The notes: generated from the sequence alone by a model not told the origin. A stretch of DNA of 15,290 bases from an uncultured Porphyromonadaceae bacterium (GCA_947175225.1 CAMWLX010000036.1:1-15290); one strand, 5' to 3'. Positions 8,601 to 14,918 are shown, numbered from the stretch's first letter. Translations and numbers: made by a program.

Positions 8601-9131
8601 CACCAACTGGCATGTGAATGAAGTGAAGACATCCATCCCATTCAAGTCGGAAAGATCTTCGATGGTCGGGGTAGTGGTTGGAGCCACGTCGCTCAGGAAA
8701 TAGAAAGAGTTTTCGCTATATGGATTGATGACATGGTCATACGCCATTGCTTTCGAAGAAGATGCCTTCGGAGTGATGGTTCCGGCAGCATAGAAAGTTA
8801 TGGAGCCATCATTTTGGCGCACTACCGGCACAGGCGGCAGATCATCAGGCATGTCTACGGTCAAAGCCTCTGAAATCATACGTCCTCCGTAGCCATACAC
8901 ATACACTGAGTTCGGATTGCTGAATCCGAAGTTCTTAAGATTTTGGCTTGTCAGTGTCTGAAGGCCAGGAGTGGAAATGTCGATTTTTACCCACTTGCCG
9001 CTTGATAGGATGGATGAGGACGCATATTTTTCGGCATCAGCAGCGCTGACGCCATTGGCAGTAAGTATTGCCAAAGAAAGGGTTGTGGCAATCTTAGCGG
9101 AATATTTTGATATGGAATTATATAGTTTCAC
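5694..9131 (-). CDS. porU: Type IX secretion system C25-family sortase PorU
   Basis: A 1145-residue, surface-exposed gingipain-like cysteine peptidase. PorU removes the C-terminal signal domain of T9SS cargo and attaches the cargo to anionic lipopolysaccharide or another surface anchor. The start is a GTG followed by a signal peptide (cleavage near ANGVSA, residue ~30); the next ATG would cut deep into the conserved N-terminal domain. The N-terminal region (GKWVKIDISTPGLQTLT) is typical of PorU. The C25 catalytic domain has His651 in LITYIGHANPKEWGHE and nucleophile Cys684 in YAATCSFGKWD. The C-terminal part has Ig-like beta domains ending in a FlgD-like segment (NWNIEDSNGNRLPRGIYNLRATI). The gene overlaps the GH25 stop by 4 bases (GTGA) and the FAH-like start by 4 bases (ATGA). 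It appears intact. Confidence 0.95.
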   Translation of the reverse strand: MKLYNSISKYSAKIATTLSLAILTANGVSAADAEKYASSSILSSGKWVKIDISTPGLQTLTSQNLKNFGFSNPNSVYVYGYGGRMISEALTVDMPDDLPPVPVVRQNDGSITFYAAGTITPKASSSKAMAYDHVINPYSENSFYFLSDVAPTTTPTIEDLSDLNGMDVFTSFTCQLVHENDLIQYAKTGREYLGEDFRLNKSQSFNFDLPDNVTGDAKIRVRFGANTTSAPSSFIISANGQRLQATSEDRIQSVTTSEQYYKATTTSKLAEGVGSSLNVGIEYSQGGVVNMARLDWIEVEYEKSLALRDSKLYFMVDPSKSSAYCISGASEQTMIWDVTEPWNIKEVKGYFNPDDKSLTIGVNGRGLREFIAFEPTIKGASVPGRFKISNQNIHAMPTPDMVIITPDEFAAAAARIANLHRSIDGMTVHILSPEKIFNEFSSGNPDVSAFRKLLKMWYDRSQSDPEGNQFRYCLLMGRPTYDHKSKNPESLRASYPRTIMWQSPNSLTETSSYGTDDFIAMLEDEIDERPMQARKQLVSVGRYTVTSALEADIVASKLESYVTSPAYGTWRNNVMVIADDGDNAQHLEQAQKAIKNMMAEGAGPHYAYDRIYLDAFDRKQTGTGLSFPKATERMLMKWQKEGVSLITYIGHANPKEWGHEKLLTWHDINNMSNQYLPVLYAATCSFGKWDAEDVSGAELLLTNPAGGAIAVITPSRTVYIAKNEAITNSISTEMFRKDSIGLGQRIGDIVRLGKNRMATPDDNMLRYHLFGDPALRMPVANLSITIDSLAGQPAATDLSDAPILQARSSVKISGRITDNEGNTAPFNGPIQYTLFDAEKSVTTNGWGEKGKVSAYEERSSKLATGSAIVNNGEWSATILMPAEISNNYAPAFLSLYAYDQNVKSEANGSTDKLYVFGYDENSTEDFEGPTIESFGVSSSSGVQSATVHSSPVAMAVFSDESGINISDAAIGHKMSLKLDSSKIFDDVSNYFTPDPEDETRGSIAYPLNNLEPGDHQLQLIVWDNAGNSSSEVVNFKVGLNMRPKVAEISSFYSRERDQLDMRVTTDRALCSLQCRLECFDLLGNLLWSVDRKAYSNSDSSFTINWNIEDSNGNRLPRGIYNLRATITSDDGLSTSHSKKIAIPAK

Positions 9132-9904
9132 AGTTGATTAACGGATTTATTGGCTTTATATTGTTGTTTTGATATGAAATCTGACCATTCTTCACGTGTC
9201 CCTCCGAAGACGTTGAGGTCTACCTTCCCGTTGATGCCTTTCACAGAGCCTTTGTGGTTGAACTGCCAGAATGTCCAAGGCGCTGATATGGGATCTTGCG
9301 TAAATGAGCAAATCCACAAGGAATTGCCCGGGAAAGAGTCGACCATATATTTATAGTAATCAGCTTTGTTGCAATATAGTGTAGGTGCGAGTCCTCGCAA
9401 GTTGAGATATTCTACCATGGAAGCTATCCTTTCTTTGATTAGCTCTTCATTGATGCCTTCCGGATTTCCTGATGACTCGATGTCGATTGCCACTCCTAAC
9501 TCGAGGGCGCGGTCTCCTATGGTCTCAAGAAGATTGATTGCTTGCTCTACTCCATCCTTGTCAAACCTGAAAAAATGATATGCTCCTCTTTTGAGTCCGG
9601 CTTTCCCTGCCTTTTCATGATTGGCTGTGAATCTCTTATCCTTGAAGGTGACTCCTTCTGTAGCCTTGATCCAGACAAATTCCATGCCGTCGGATACTGC
9701 AGCCTTGAAATTGATGTCTCCATTATGGGAAGAGATGTCGAAGCCTCCTACGGGAAACCTGTCGCGGTCAACATAAGGGGGAGAAGTGCGGAAGTTGACC
9801 CATGCAGCGTAGGCAGCCCATGTCAGAAGAGCCGCTGCCAAAAGAAAGCAGAGGAAGATAAAAATATCACTCTTTCGGGTATTGATGTCGGCCAGTATCT
9901 TCAT
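9128..9904 (-). CDS. Membrane-anchored glycoside hydrolase family 25 (lysozyme-like) protein
   Basis: A 258-residue GH25 muramidase-type protein, which would cleave the MurNAc-GlcNAc bond of peptidoglycan. Residues ~14-36 form one hydrophobic segment after a Lys/Arg-containing N-terminus, with no clear cleavage site, so it is probably an inner-membrane signal anchor with the enzyme in the periplasm. The catalytic barrel begins GGFDISSHNGDI (Asp56) and continues with FVWIKATEGVTFKD, the DxE pair Asp141/Glu143 in VAIDIESSGNPEG, then APTLYCNKADYYKYM and WQFNHKGSVKGINGKVDLNVF. All GH25 acidic catalytic positions appear present. I chose the ATG at 9904 rather than an in-frame TTG at 9943, because a promoter -7 box lies between them. 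It is the first gene of the transcription unit and overlaps porU by four bases, so a link to T9SS assembly is plausible but inferred. Confidence 0.92.
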   Translation of the reverse strand: MKILADINTRKSDIFIFLCFLLAAALLTWAAYAAWVNFRTSPPYVDRDRFPVGGFDISSHNGDINFKAAVSDGMEFVWIKATEGVTFKDKRFTANHEKAGKAGLKRGAYHFFRFDKDGVEQAINLLETIGDRALELGVAIDIESSGNPEGINEELIKERIASMVEYLNLRGLAPTLYCNKADYYKYMVDSFPGNSLWICSFTQDPISAPWTFWQFNHKGSVKGINGKVDLNVFGGTREEWSDFISKQQYKANKSVNQL

Positions 9905-9912
9905 TCTACCTA

Positions 9913-9944
9913 CAAAATTAATAAGATTTATGATTCTGACCAAA
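9913..9944 (-). promoter_or_regulatory. Bacteroidota-type promoter of the GH25-porU unit
   Basis: On the minus strand TTTG (9944-9941) is followed by 20 bases and then TAATTTTG (9920-9913). This matches the Bacteroides primary sigma consensus TTTG-N19-21-TAnnTTTG in both boxes and spacing. The GH25 ATG at 9904 begins only eight bases beyond the -7 box, so the expected transcript has almost no leader. Transcription start mapping would settle this. Confidence 0.7.
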
Positions 9945-9984
9945 CGGAATGATATAAAAAATCAATAAATTCCAAAATTTTTAT

Positions 9985-9992
9985 TAATTTTG
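9985..9992 (+). promoter_or_regulatory. Probable promoter -7 box of the cvpA-suf operon
   Basis: TAATTTTG matches the Bacteroidota -7 consensus TAnnTTTG. I see no good TTTG about 20 bases upstream, so the -33 element is weak or absent. The expected start site near 9996-10001 favours the ATG at 10012 as the translation start over the TTG at 9997. The box faces away from, and is identical to, the minus-strand box at 9913-9920, giving a compact divergent promoter region. Confidence 0.5.
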
Positions 9993-10011
9993 CAATTTGA
10001 AACGTCATGAA

Positions 10012-10563
10012 ATGGGAGAATCTATATATCACATATTAGTAATTGCTGTGGCGCTTGTCGGTCTATTCCGGGGATTTAATGCCGGGCTGCTCCGTCAAGT
10101 GTCAGGAGTGTTGGGCTTTGTGTTTGGCATTGTAGCGGCACGGGCCTTGGGCCCGGATTTTGCGTCATGGCTTGCCGGATGGTTTCCGAAAGTGTATGAT
10201 CCGGTGGCAAAGACATTTTTTATATCCATATTAAGCTATGGGATAATTTGGGGCCTGAGTATGTTCCTGTTCTCTACATTTACCGGGATTCTCAATTTTA
10301 TTTTGGGGCTGATTCCGGTAGGGATCATGAACTCTATCGCAGGCGCAGCGTTTTCACTATTGAAATACTTGATGTTTCTCTCCATACTGTTTGATTTTGC
10401 ACTTTGCCGCCCGTTTGATTCCCCCCTGATGCACTGCGCGCGCCATGACGACGGCAACCTCGTAGACTGTGTCATTCGCCTTGCTCCGGAGCTATTGGGA
10501 ACCATGTCGGCTGAGGAATATGTGCATAAGGTGCAGCTTTGGGAAGCAAGGACCATCAGTTAG
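10012..10563 (+). CDS. CvpA-family integral membrane protein
   Basis: A 183-residue inner-membrane protein of the CvpA (colicin V production) family. The N-terminal ILVIAVALVGLFRGFNAGLLRQVSGVLGFVFGIVAA has the family's hallmark of a first helix, an RGFxxGLL turn and a second helix. Further hydrophobic segments lie near residues 70-90 and 95-125, followed by a hydrophilic C-terminal tail of about 50 residues. The biochemical role of CvpA proteins is poorly defined; envelope homeostasis and stress tolerance are reported themes. I chose the ATG at 10012 because the TTG at 9997 would lie at or before the predicted transcription start. It precedes sufC by only 32 bp, so it is probably cotranscribed with the suf genes. 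In other Bacteroidales, as I recall, sufB stands between a CvpA gene and sufC. Confidence 0.88.
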   Translation: MGESIYHILVIAVALVGLFRGFNAGLLRQVSGVLGFVFGIVAARALGPDFASWLAGWFPKVYDPVAKTFFISILSYGIIWGLSMFLFSTFTGILNFILGLIPVGIMNSIAGAAFSLLKYLMFLSILFDFALCRPFDSPLMHCARHDDGNLVDCVIRLAPELLGTMSAEEYVHKVQLWEARTIS

Positions 10564-10595
10564 ACAATTAAACGATTAAACAAATAAAGACAAAT

Positions 10596-11372
10596 ATGCT
10601 ATCAGTAAAAGACCTTCATGCGGAAATAGACGGCAAGGAGATACTCCGTGGTGTCAATCTTGAAGTGAAGCCCGGCGAAGTGCATGCCGTAATGGGACCT
10701 AACGGATCCGGCAAATCTACTCTCTCTATGGTGCTTGCCGGAAATCCGGCTTATACTGTGACTTCCGGAGAGGTGATTTTCAGAGGGAAGGATCTTCTTG
10801 AGATGTCGCCCGACGTCAGGAGCCATGAGGGAATATTCCTCGGTTTTCAATATCCTGTGGAGATTCCCGGGGTATCGATGGTCAATTTTATGCGTGCTGC
10901 AGTCAATGCAAAGCGTAAATATTTCGGGGAGCCCCCGATGGGAGCTACCGATTTTCTTAAACTCATGCGTGAGAAGCGTGCCATTGTGCAACTCGATAAT
11001 AAGCTCGCTTCGCGTAGTGTCAACGAGGGCTTTTCGGGTGGCGAGAAGAAGCGCAACGAAATATTCCAGATGGCGGTGCTTGAGCCAAAGCTTTCTATCC
11101 TCGATGAGACGGATTCCGGTCTCGACGTGGATGCTCTCCGTATTGTGGCGGAGGGAGTTAATAAACTTCGCACTCCGGAAAACTCTGCTATAGTCATCAC
11201 TCACTATCAGCGTCTGCTCGACTATATCAAGCCCGACGTGATCCATGTGCTGTATAAGGGCCGTATCGTCTACACCGGTGGCCCGGAACTTGCTCTTGAA
11301 ATAGAAAATAAGGGCTATGACTGGATCAAGGCTGAAGTTGATGCGCAAGATGCAATAAAAGGGGAGGCATAG
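10596..11372 (+). CDS. sufC: Fe-S cluster assembly ATPase SufC
   Basis: A 258-residue soluble ABC-type ATPase of the SUF system. SufC powers the SufBCD scaffold that builds Fe-S clusters in the cytoplasm. Walker A is GPNGSGKS (34-41), the ABC signature is FSGGEKKR (146-153), Walker B is LSILDE (166-171), the D-loop is SGLD (174-177), and the H-loop histidine is His203 in ITHYQRLLDYI. The run KKRNEIFQMAVLEPKL and ETDSGLDVDAL are characteristic of SufC rather than transporter ATPases. The start ATG is preceded by the A-rich AAATAAAGACAAAT. It is followed three bases later by sufD, indicating coupled expression. The expected upstream partner sufB is not in this window. Confidence 0.97.
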   Translation: MLSVKDLHAEIDGKEILRGVNLEVKPGEVHAVMGPNGSGKSTLSMVLAGNPAYTVTSGEVIFRGKDLLEMSPDVRSHEGIFLGFQYPVEIPGVSMVNFMRAAVNAKRKYFGEPPMGATDFLKLMREKRAIVQLDNKLASRSVNEGFSGGEKKRNEIFQMAVLEPKLSILDETDSGLDVDALRIVAEGVNKLRTPENSAIVITHYQRLLDYIKPDVIHVLYKGRIVYTGGPELALEIENKGYDWIKAEVDAQDAIKGEA

Positions 11373-11375
11373 GTC

Positions 11376-12722
11376 ATGGGTGCGTTAGATCAATATATCG
11401 ACCTTTGGCAGGAGCATAGCGATCTGATTGTCTCAAATTCGCCGGATGCTCTCAACAGGTTGCGCCCGGCAGCGGCTTCCTCTTTGATCGAACAGGGACT
11501 TCCCTCTCAGAAAGATGAAGATTATAAGCATACTAATCTGGAGAAGATCCTTTCTCCTGATTATGGCATCAATATAGGTCGCGTCAAGATGAGAGTGAAT
11601 CCGGCTGAGACTTTCCGTTGCGATGTGCCTCGGCTCTCGACTGCGCTTTTCCTTGTGGTCAACGATTCTTTTGCAGCTACTGTCGGTTGTCGCGAAGTGT
11701 TGCCGGAGGGGGTGGAGGTGATGTCGCTTGCTTCCTTTGCCCGGAATAATCCGGAATTCATAGAAAAATACTATGGAAAGTTGGCAGATATCAACAATCC
11801 TATAGTCGCGCTCAACACCCTGTTTTGTCAGGATGGGGTAGTGATCAGAGTGCGCAAGGGTGTTAAGGTGGAGCCGGCTGTCCAGATTGTGAATATTTTC
11901 AACAACTCCGCTCCTCTATTAGCTGCTCGGCGTATGCTGATAGTAATGGAAGAGGATTCAGAGGCTAAGGTATTGGTCTGCGACCATACCCAGAATTCTG
12001 ATGTTGACTTCTGTTCGCTCCAAGTGATTGAAGTTTTTGCCGACAAAGGGAGTAAGCTTGATTTCTATGATTTAGAAGAAAGCACTCAGCAGACGTCTCG
12101 TCTCTCGTCTCTCTGGATGAAGCAGGAGGAGGGATCGGAAGTGCTTCTCGACTCAATGACGCTCTACAATGGGCAGACCCGAAATGAGTTTTTCTCTCGC
12201 TTTGCCGGCAGCCATGCCCGGTTGAAGATGCTTGGCATGTGCATAGAAGATGAGACTCGCAGGCTTGACACCGTCTCGCGTATCTCGCATGATGTGCCGG
12301 AATGCACCACTGATGAGCTTTTCAAGTATGTAGTGGATGGCGATGCAATGGGAGCTTTTGCCGGACTCATATATGTAGCTGAAGGGGCTTCAAAGACAGA
12401 GGCCTATCAGTCTAACAGGAATCTTGTTGGGTCAGATACTGCTGTGATGCATTCAAAGCCGCAACTGGAGATATATAATGATGATGTGAAGTGCTCTCAC
12501 GGCACAGCAATCGGTCAGCTCGACGAGAAGCAGCTATTCTATATGATGACCCGTGGCATTTCCGAAGATCAGGCTCGCCTGATGCTCAAGCAGGCATTTA
12601 TGAGCGATGTTATCGATGGCATTTCACTTCCCCCTCTTCGCGACCGTCTGAAATTGATGGTAGAGCGTAGATTTGCCGGGGAGAAAAGTGCTTGCTCCGG
12701 CTGCCAAGTCGGATGCAAATGA
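11376..12722 (+). CDS. sufD: Fe-S cluster assembly scaffold protein SufD
   Basis: A 448-residue subunit of the SufBC2D scaffold, contributing to cluster assembly and iron acquisition. The N-terminal helical domain contains GLPSQKDEDYKHTNLEKIL, typical of SufD. The central region is the right-handed beta-helix core. The C-terminal domain has DDVKCSHGTAIGQLDEKQLFYMMTRGISE, where His375 corresponds to the conserved cluster-site histidine of E. coli SufD (His360). The protein ends in SACSGCQVGCK, a compact Cys440/Cys443/Cys447 tail that could bind metal. As I recall, many Bacteroidales SufD proteins have a Cys-rich tail, so this is probably a lineage feature. The N-terminal domain and overall length identify it as SufD rather than SufB. 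Confidence 0.95.
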   Translation: MGALDQYIDLWQEHSDLIVSNSPDALNRLRPAAASSLIEQGLPSQKDEDYKHTNLEKILSPDYGINIGRVKMRVNPAETFRCDVPRLSTALFLVVNDSFAATVGCREVLPEGVEVMSLASFARNNPEFIEKYYGKLADINNPIVALNTLFCQDGVVIRVRKGVKVEPAVQIVNIFNNSAPLLAARRMLIVMEEDSEAKVLVCDHTQNSDVDFCSLQVIEVFADKGSKLDFYDLEESTQQTSRLSSLWMKQEEGSEVLLDSMTLYNGQTRNEFFSRFAGSHARLKMLGMCIEDETRRLDTVSRISHDVPECTTDELFKYVVDGDAMGAFAGLIYVAEGASKTEAYQSNRNLVGSDTAVMHSKPQLEIYNDDVKCSHGTAIGQLDEKQLFYMMTRGISEDQARLMLKQAFMSDVIDGISLPPLRDRLKLMVERRFAGEKSACSGCQVGCK

Positions 12723-12821
12723 TGAAATATTAAATTCAAAGTTCGCAATGCATGATTTTGTCGCTTACATTCCATCGAAAATGCATTTGTGATAGTATGC
12801 GGATAATTAGATAAGTTACTT

Positions 12822-14042
12822 ATGGCGTATGATATAGAAGAAATCCGGGCGAAATTTCCAATTCTGTTGAGAAAGATAGATAAGAAACCTCTTATTTACC
12901 TTGACAACACTGCTACGTCGCAGACTCCTCGGAGTGTGGTGGATGCCGTGGTGTCGGGCTATTGTGACACTAAAGCGAATGTGCATAGAGGTGTCCATAC
13001 CCTTTCGCAGGAGGCAACTGAGCTTCAGGAAGAGAGCAGGAGGCGTGTGAAAGATTATATAGGGGCTTCTTCAGTGAAGGAAGTCATCTTTACCCGTGGC
13101 ACCACAGAAGGTATCAATCTCGTCGCTTCTTCATTTGGATCTCTTTTCCCGGAGAATGGAGAGATCATCCTCACGGTGATGGAGCATCATGCAAATATTG
13201 TCCCATGGCAGTTGCTTCAGAGCCGACGCCCTGACATTAAGATAAAGGTGGTAGATATAAATGATCAAGGAGAGCTATTGCTCAGCCAGTATCGTTCCCT
13301 CTTCAATGATCATACTTGCATGGCTTCTTTCTGTCATGTCTCGAATGTGCTTGGCACTGTCAATCCTGTCAAAGAGATGATAGAATATGCCCACAGTAAG
13401 GGAGTCCCGGTCCTCATAGATGGGGCTCAGGCTGTTCCTCATATGCGGATTGATGTCAATGATCTCGACTGCGACTTCTATGCATTCTCTTCCCATAAGA
13501 TGTATGGTCCAACAGGGATTGGAGTGCTCTATGGCAAGAGAGAGCATCTCCTTCGTATGCCTCCCTATCAGGGGGGAGGAGAAATGATAGCGCACGTTAG
13601 TTTTGATGGCACTACTTTTGCTGATCTCCCCTTTAAGTTTGAGGCAGGGACTCCGGATTTTGTTGGAATCGGAGCTTTCCCGAAGGCTCTTGATTTTATG
13701 GAGGAAGTCGGCGTGGGGAAAATAGCAGAGCATGAGCAAGAGCTTTTGGAATACGCCGAAGCCAAGATGCGGGAAATTCCGGGAATGAGGATATTTGGAA
13801 ATGCTCCTCATAAGAGTGCTGTGATATCATTTCTGGTAGGTGACATTCATCATTACGATATGGGAATGCTATTGGATAAACTTGGCGTGGAAGTCCGCAC
13901 AGGTCATCACTGTGCACAGCCGCTGATGCATCGTCTCGGCATTTCCGGCACCGTACGAGCTTCCTTTGCAGCCTACAACACTCGCGAAGAAGTAGATGCT
14001 TTCATAGAAGCCCTGAAGCGAGTAATACCCATCCTAAGCTAA
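12822..14042 (+). CDS. sufS: SufS-type cysteine desulfurase (PLP-dependent)
   Basis: A 406-residue class V aminotransferase-fold enzyme that removes sulfur from L-cysteine to give alanine and a protein-bound persulfide for Fe-S cluster assembly. The PLP lysine is Lys226 in FSSHKMYGPTGIGVLYG. The catalytic persulfide cysteine is Cys364 in RTGHHCAQPLMHRLGI. Both match the numbering of the E. coli enzyme. LIDGAQAVPH and YLDNTATSQTP are further family motifs. It lies 99 bp downstream of sufD on the same strand; that gap (12723-12821) shows no clear terminator or promoter box, so cotranscription is likely. No SufE or SufU partner is visible in the window. It appears complete, and its end is followed by a long perfect palindrome. 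Confidence 0.96.
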   Translation: MAYDIEEIRAKFPILLRKIDKKPLIYLDNTATSQTPRSVVDAVVSGYCDTKANVHRGVHTLSQEATELQEESRRRVKDYIGASSVKEVIFTRGTTEGINLVASSFGSLFPENGEIILTVMEHHANIVPWQLLQSRRPDIKIKVVDINDQGELLLSQYRSLFNDHTCMASFCHVSNVLGTVNPVKEMIEYAHSKGVPVLIDGAQAVPHMRIDVNDLDCDFYAFSSHKMYGPTGIGVLYGKREHLLRMPPYQGGGEMIAHVSFDGTTFADLPFKFEAGTPDFVGIGAFPKALDFMEEVGVGKIAEHEQELLEYAEAKMREIPGMRIFGNAPHKSAVISFLVGDIHHYDMGMLLDKLGVEVRTGHHCAQPLMHRLGISGTVRASFAAYNTREEVDAFIEALKRVIPILS

Positions 14043-14057
14043 AAATTCCCTAAATCC

Positions 14058-14093
14058 CTTATTAAATTTTAACAATTGTTAAAATTTAATAAG
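14058..14093. repeat. Perfect 36-bp AT-rich palindrome downstream of sufS
   Basis: The left arm CTTATTAAATTTTAACAA (14058-14075) is followed with no spacer by its exact reverse complement, ending at 14093. It begins 15 bases after the sufS stop. It could serve as an AT-rich transcription stop for the suf operon, as a dimer-binding operator for the promoter-like box at 14101, or as a mobile-element end. There is no T run directly after it, so a standard terminator is doubtful. Confidence 0.85.
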
Positions 14094-14100
14094 TTTGAAA

Positions 14101-14108
14101 CAATTTTG
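14101..14108 (+). promoter_or_regulatory. Promoter-like -7 box with no gene downstream on its strand
   Basis: CAATTTTG differs from the TAnnTTTG consensus at the first base. The surrounding 14102-14121 matches the cvpA promoter region 9986-10005 at 18 of 20 positions. A TTG at 14076-14078, inside the palindrome, lies 22 bases upstream, slightly beyond the usual spacing. No + strand reading frame follows before the RHS remnant. It is a weak call. Confidence 0.3.
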
Positions 14109-14128
14109 CAATCTGAAATGTTTAAAAA

Positions 14129-14752
14129 TCATAAAGAAGATAGATTTTTGTTCATTAAGAAAAAACGGTAGGTGATGCGATGTATTACTGCCGGAATCAA
14201 GAGGGGGATCAATCGTGAGATTGGTCCCCCTCTTGATTCCGCCGTCAGTTCCTTGCCGCCGAACTTGTACGGCTGACCAGAAGTGGGAGCTGTCCCGAAG
14301 TCAGCGATGACTGCTCCGTACGGATAGTACGCGACAGTCTGCTCGATGGCACCGGTCGACCCGTTGATGACGGCCCGGTTGTTTCCCAGATAGTCCTGTG
14401 TGTAGTAGTGAAACGTAACGGCTGTGCCCTCAACTGTAGCGAATCCTCCGGGGAACAACACCATGTCCATCTCACCGTCGCGGTAAATGACATAGCCGTG
14501 GTATTCAATGGTGGATTTACCGCCGACGCTCGCGATGTTCGTATCGTCTGCCCGGACGGAATATGGTTCCTCATCAAAGAGAGCAGCCACATCGTTCAGG
14601 AGTGTCAGACCGGTGACATGGACTGCCTTAAGCTTCTCTCCTGAAGCTGAATATACATTCGCGGTGCTTCGACTGCCGGAGTACTGTATCTTAGTGGGAT
14701 TTACGAAGTTGTCGTAACTGACGGAGGTGATGATGCGGGCTGATTGTTTCAT
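14129..14752 (-). pseudogene. RHS-repeat protein fragment, truncated at both ends
   Basis: The 207-codon frame has recognisable RHS core sequence from about 14752 to 14246: SVSYDNFVNPTKIQYSG followed by VYSASGEKLKAV, HYYTQDYLGNNRAVINGSTG, QTVAYYPYGAVI and QPYKFGGKEL. These are the YD-repeat and RHS-associated core motifs of Bacteroidales RHS proteins, which are normally over 1000 residues. After GGKEL the expected continuation (a GLDWYDYGAR-type motif, then the variable toxin tip) is missing. The frame instead runs through the 14192-14241 hairpin into low-complexity sequence. Upstream, an in-frame TAA at 14774-14776 closes the frame, so most of the repeat region is missing. It is best read as a displaced or decayed fragment, possibly a leftover of RHS tip exchange. 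I do not predict a functional toxin or immunity gene here. Confidence 0.75.
14192..14241. repeat. Long inverted repeat (21-bp arms, 6-base loop) at the RHS break point
   Basis: The arms 14193-14213 and 14220-14240 are inverted copies around the loop CGTGAG. The single mismatch (T14209 opposite G14224) becomes a G-U pair in + strand RNA, and flanking C14192 and G14241 extend the stem to 22 pairs. Each arm contains a run of five G or five C. No T run follows directly on either strand, so it is not a textbook terminator. RHS homology on the minus strand stops five bases away. Confidence 0.85.
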
Positions 14753-14855
14753 AGGCGAGGAGATGATGTTCGGTTAGTGACCGCAAGTTAGTGATAAAAA
14801 TTCATATATGCATATCAAATAGTATGATATGTGTACGGCGACTGGCTAAAGGTAT

Positions 14856-14898
14856 TAAAAAAAGAGAAAACATAGCCGGTCTGTGCTTAGTTTTCTCT
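14856..14898 (-). terminator. Rho-independent terminator of lgt
   Basis: On the minus strand AGAGAAAAC (14898-14890) pairs with GTTTTCTCT (14871-14863), and a run of seven T residues (14863-14857) overlaps the stem base. The inner loop has a further AGC/GCT pairing. It starts 21 bases after the lgt stop codon. Confidence 0.75.
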
Positions 14899-14918
14899 CA
14901 TATGAAAGTAGTGATGGC

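Noticed and set aside
10602..11348. A 248-codon open frame antisense to sufC.
   Set aside because: It lies wholly inside sufC, whose ATPase motifs are complete. The antisense frame has no recognisable domain and is explained by the codon usage of the sense gene.
12723..12821. A separate promoter or small gene in the sufD-sufS gap, suggested by two ATGCAT words.
   Set aside because: There is no TAnnTTTG box and no sizeable reading frame. The six-base palindromes are too short to be meaningful.
13275..13811. A 178-codon minus-strand frame inside sufS.
   Set aside because: SufS is intact with both catalytic residues. The antisense frame has no family signature.
14192..14241. The long hairpin as a standard Rho-independent terminator.
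   Set aside because: Neither strand has a T run directly after the stem. The nearest T run on the minus strand is about 27 bases away.
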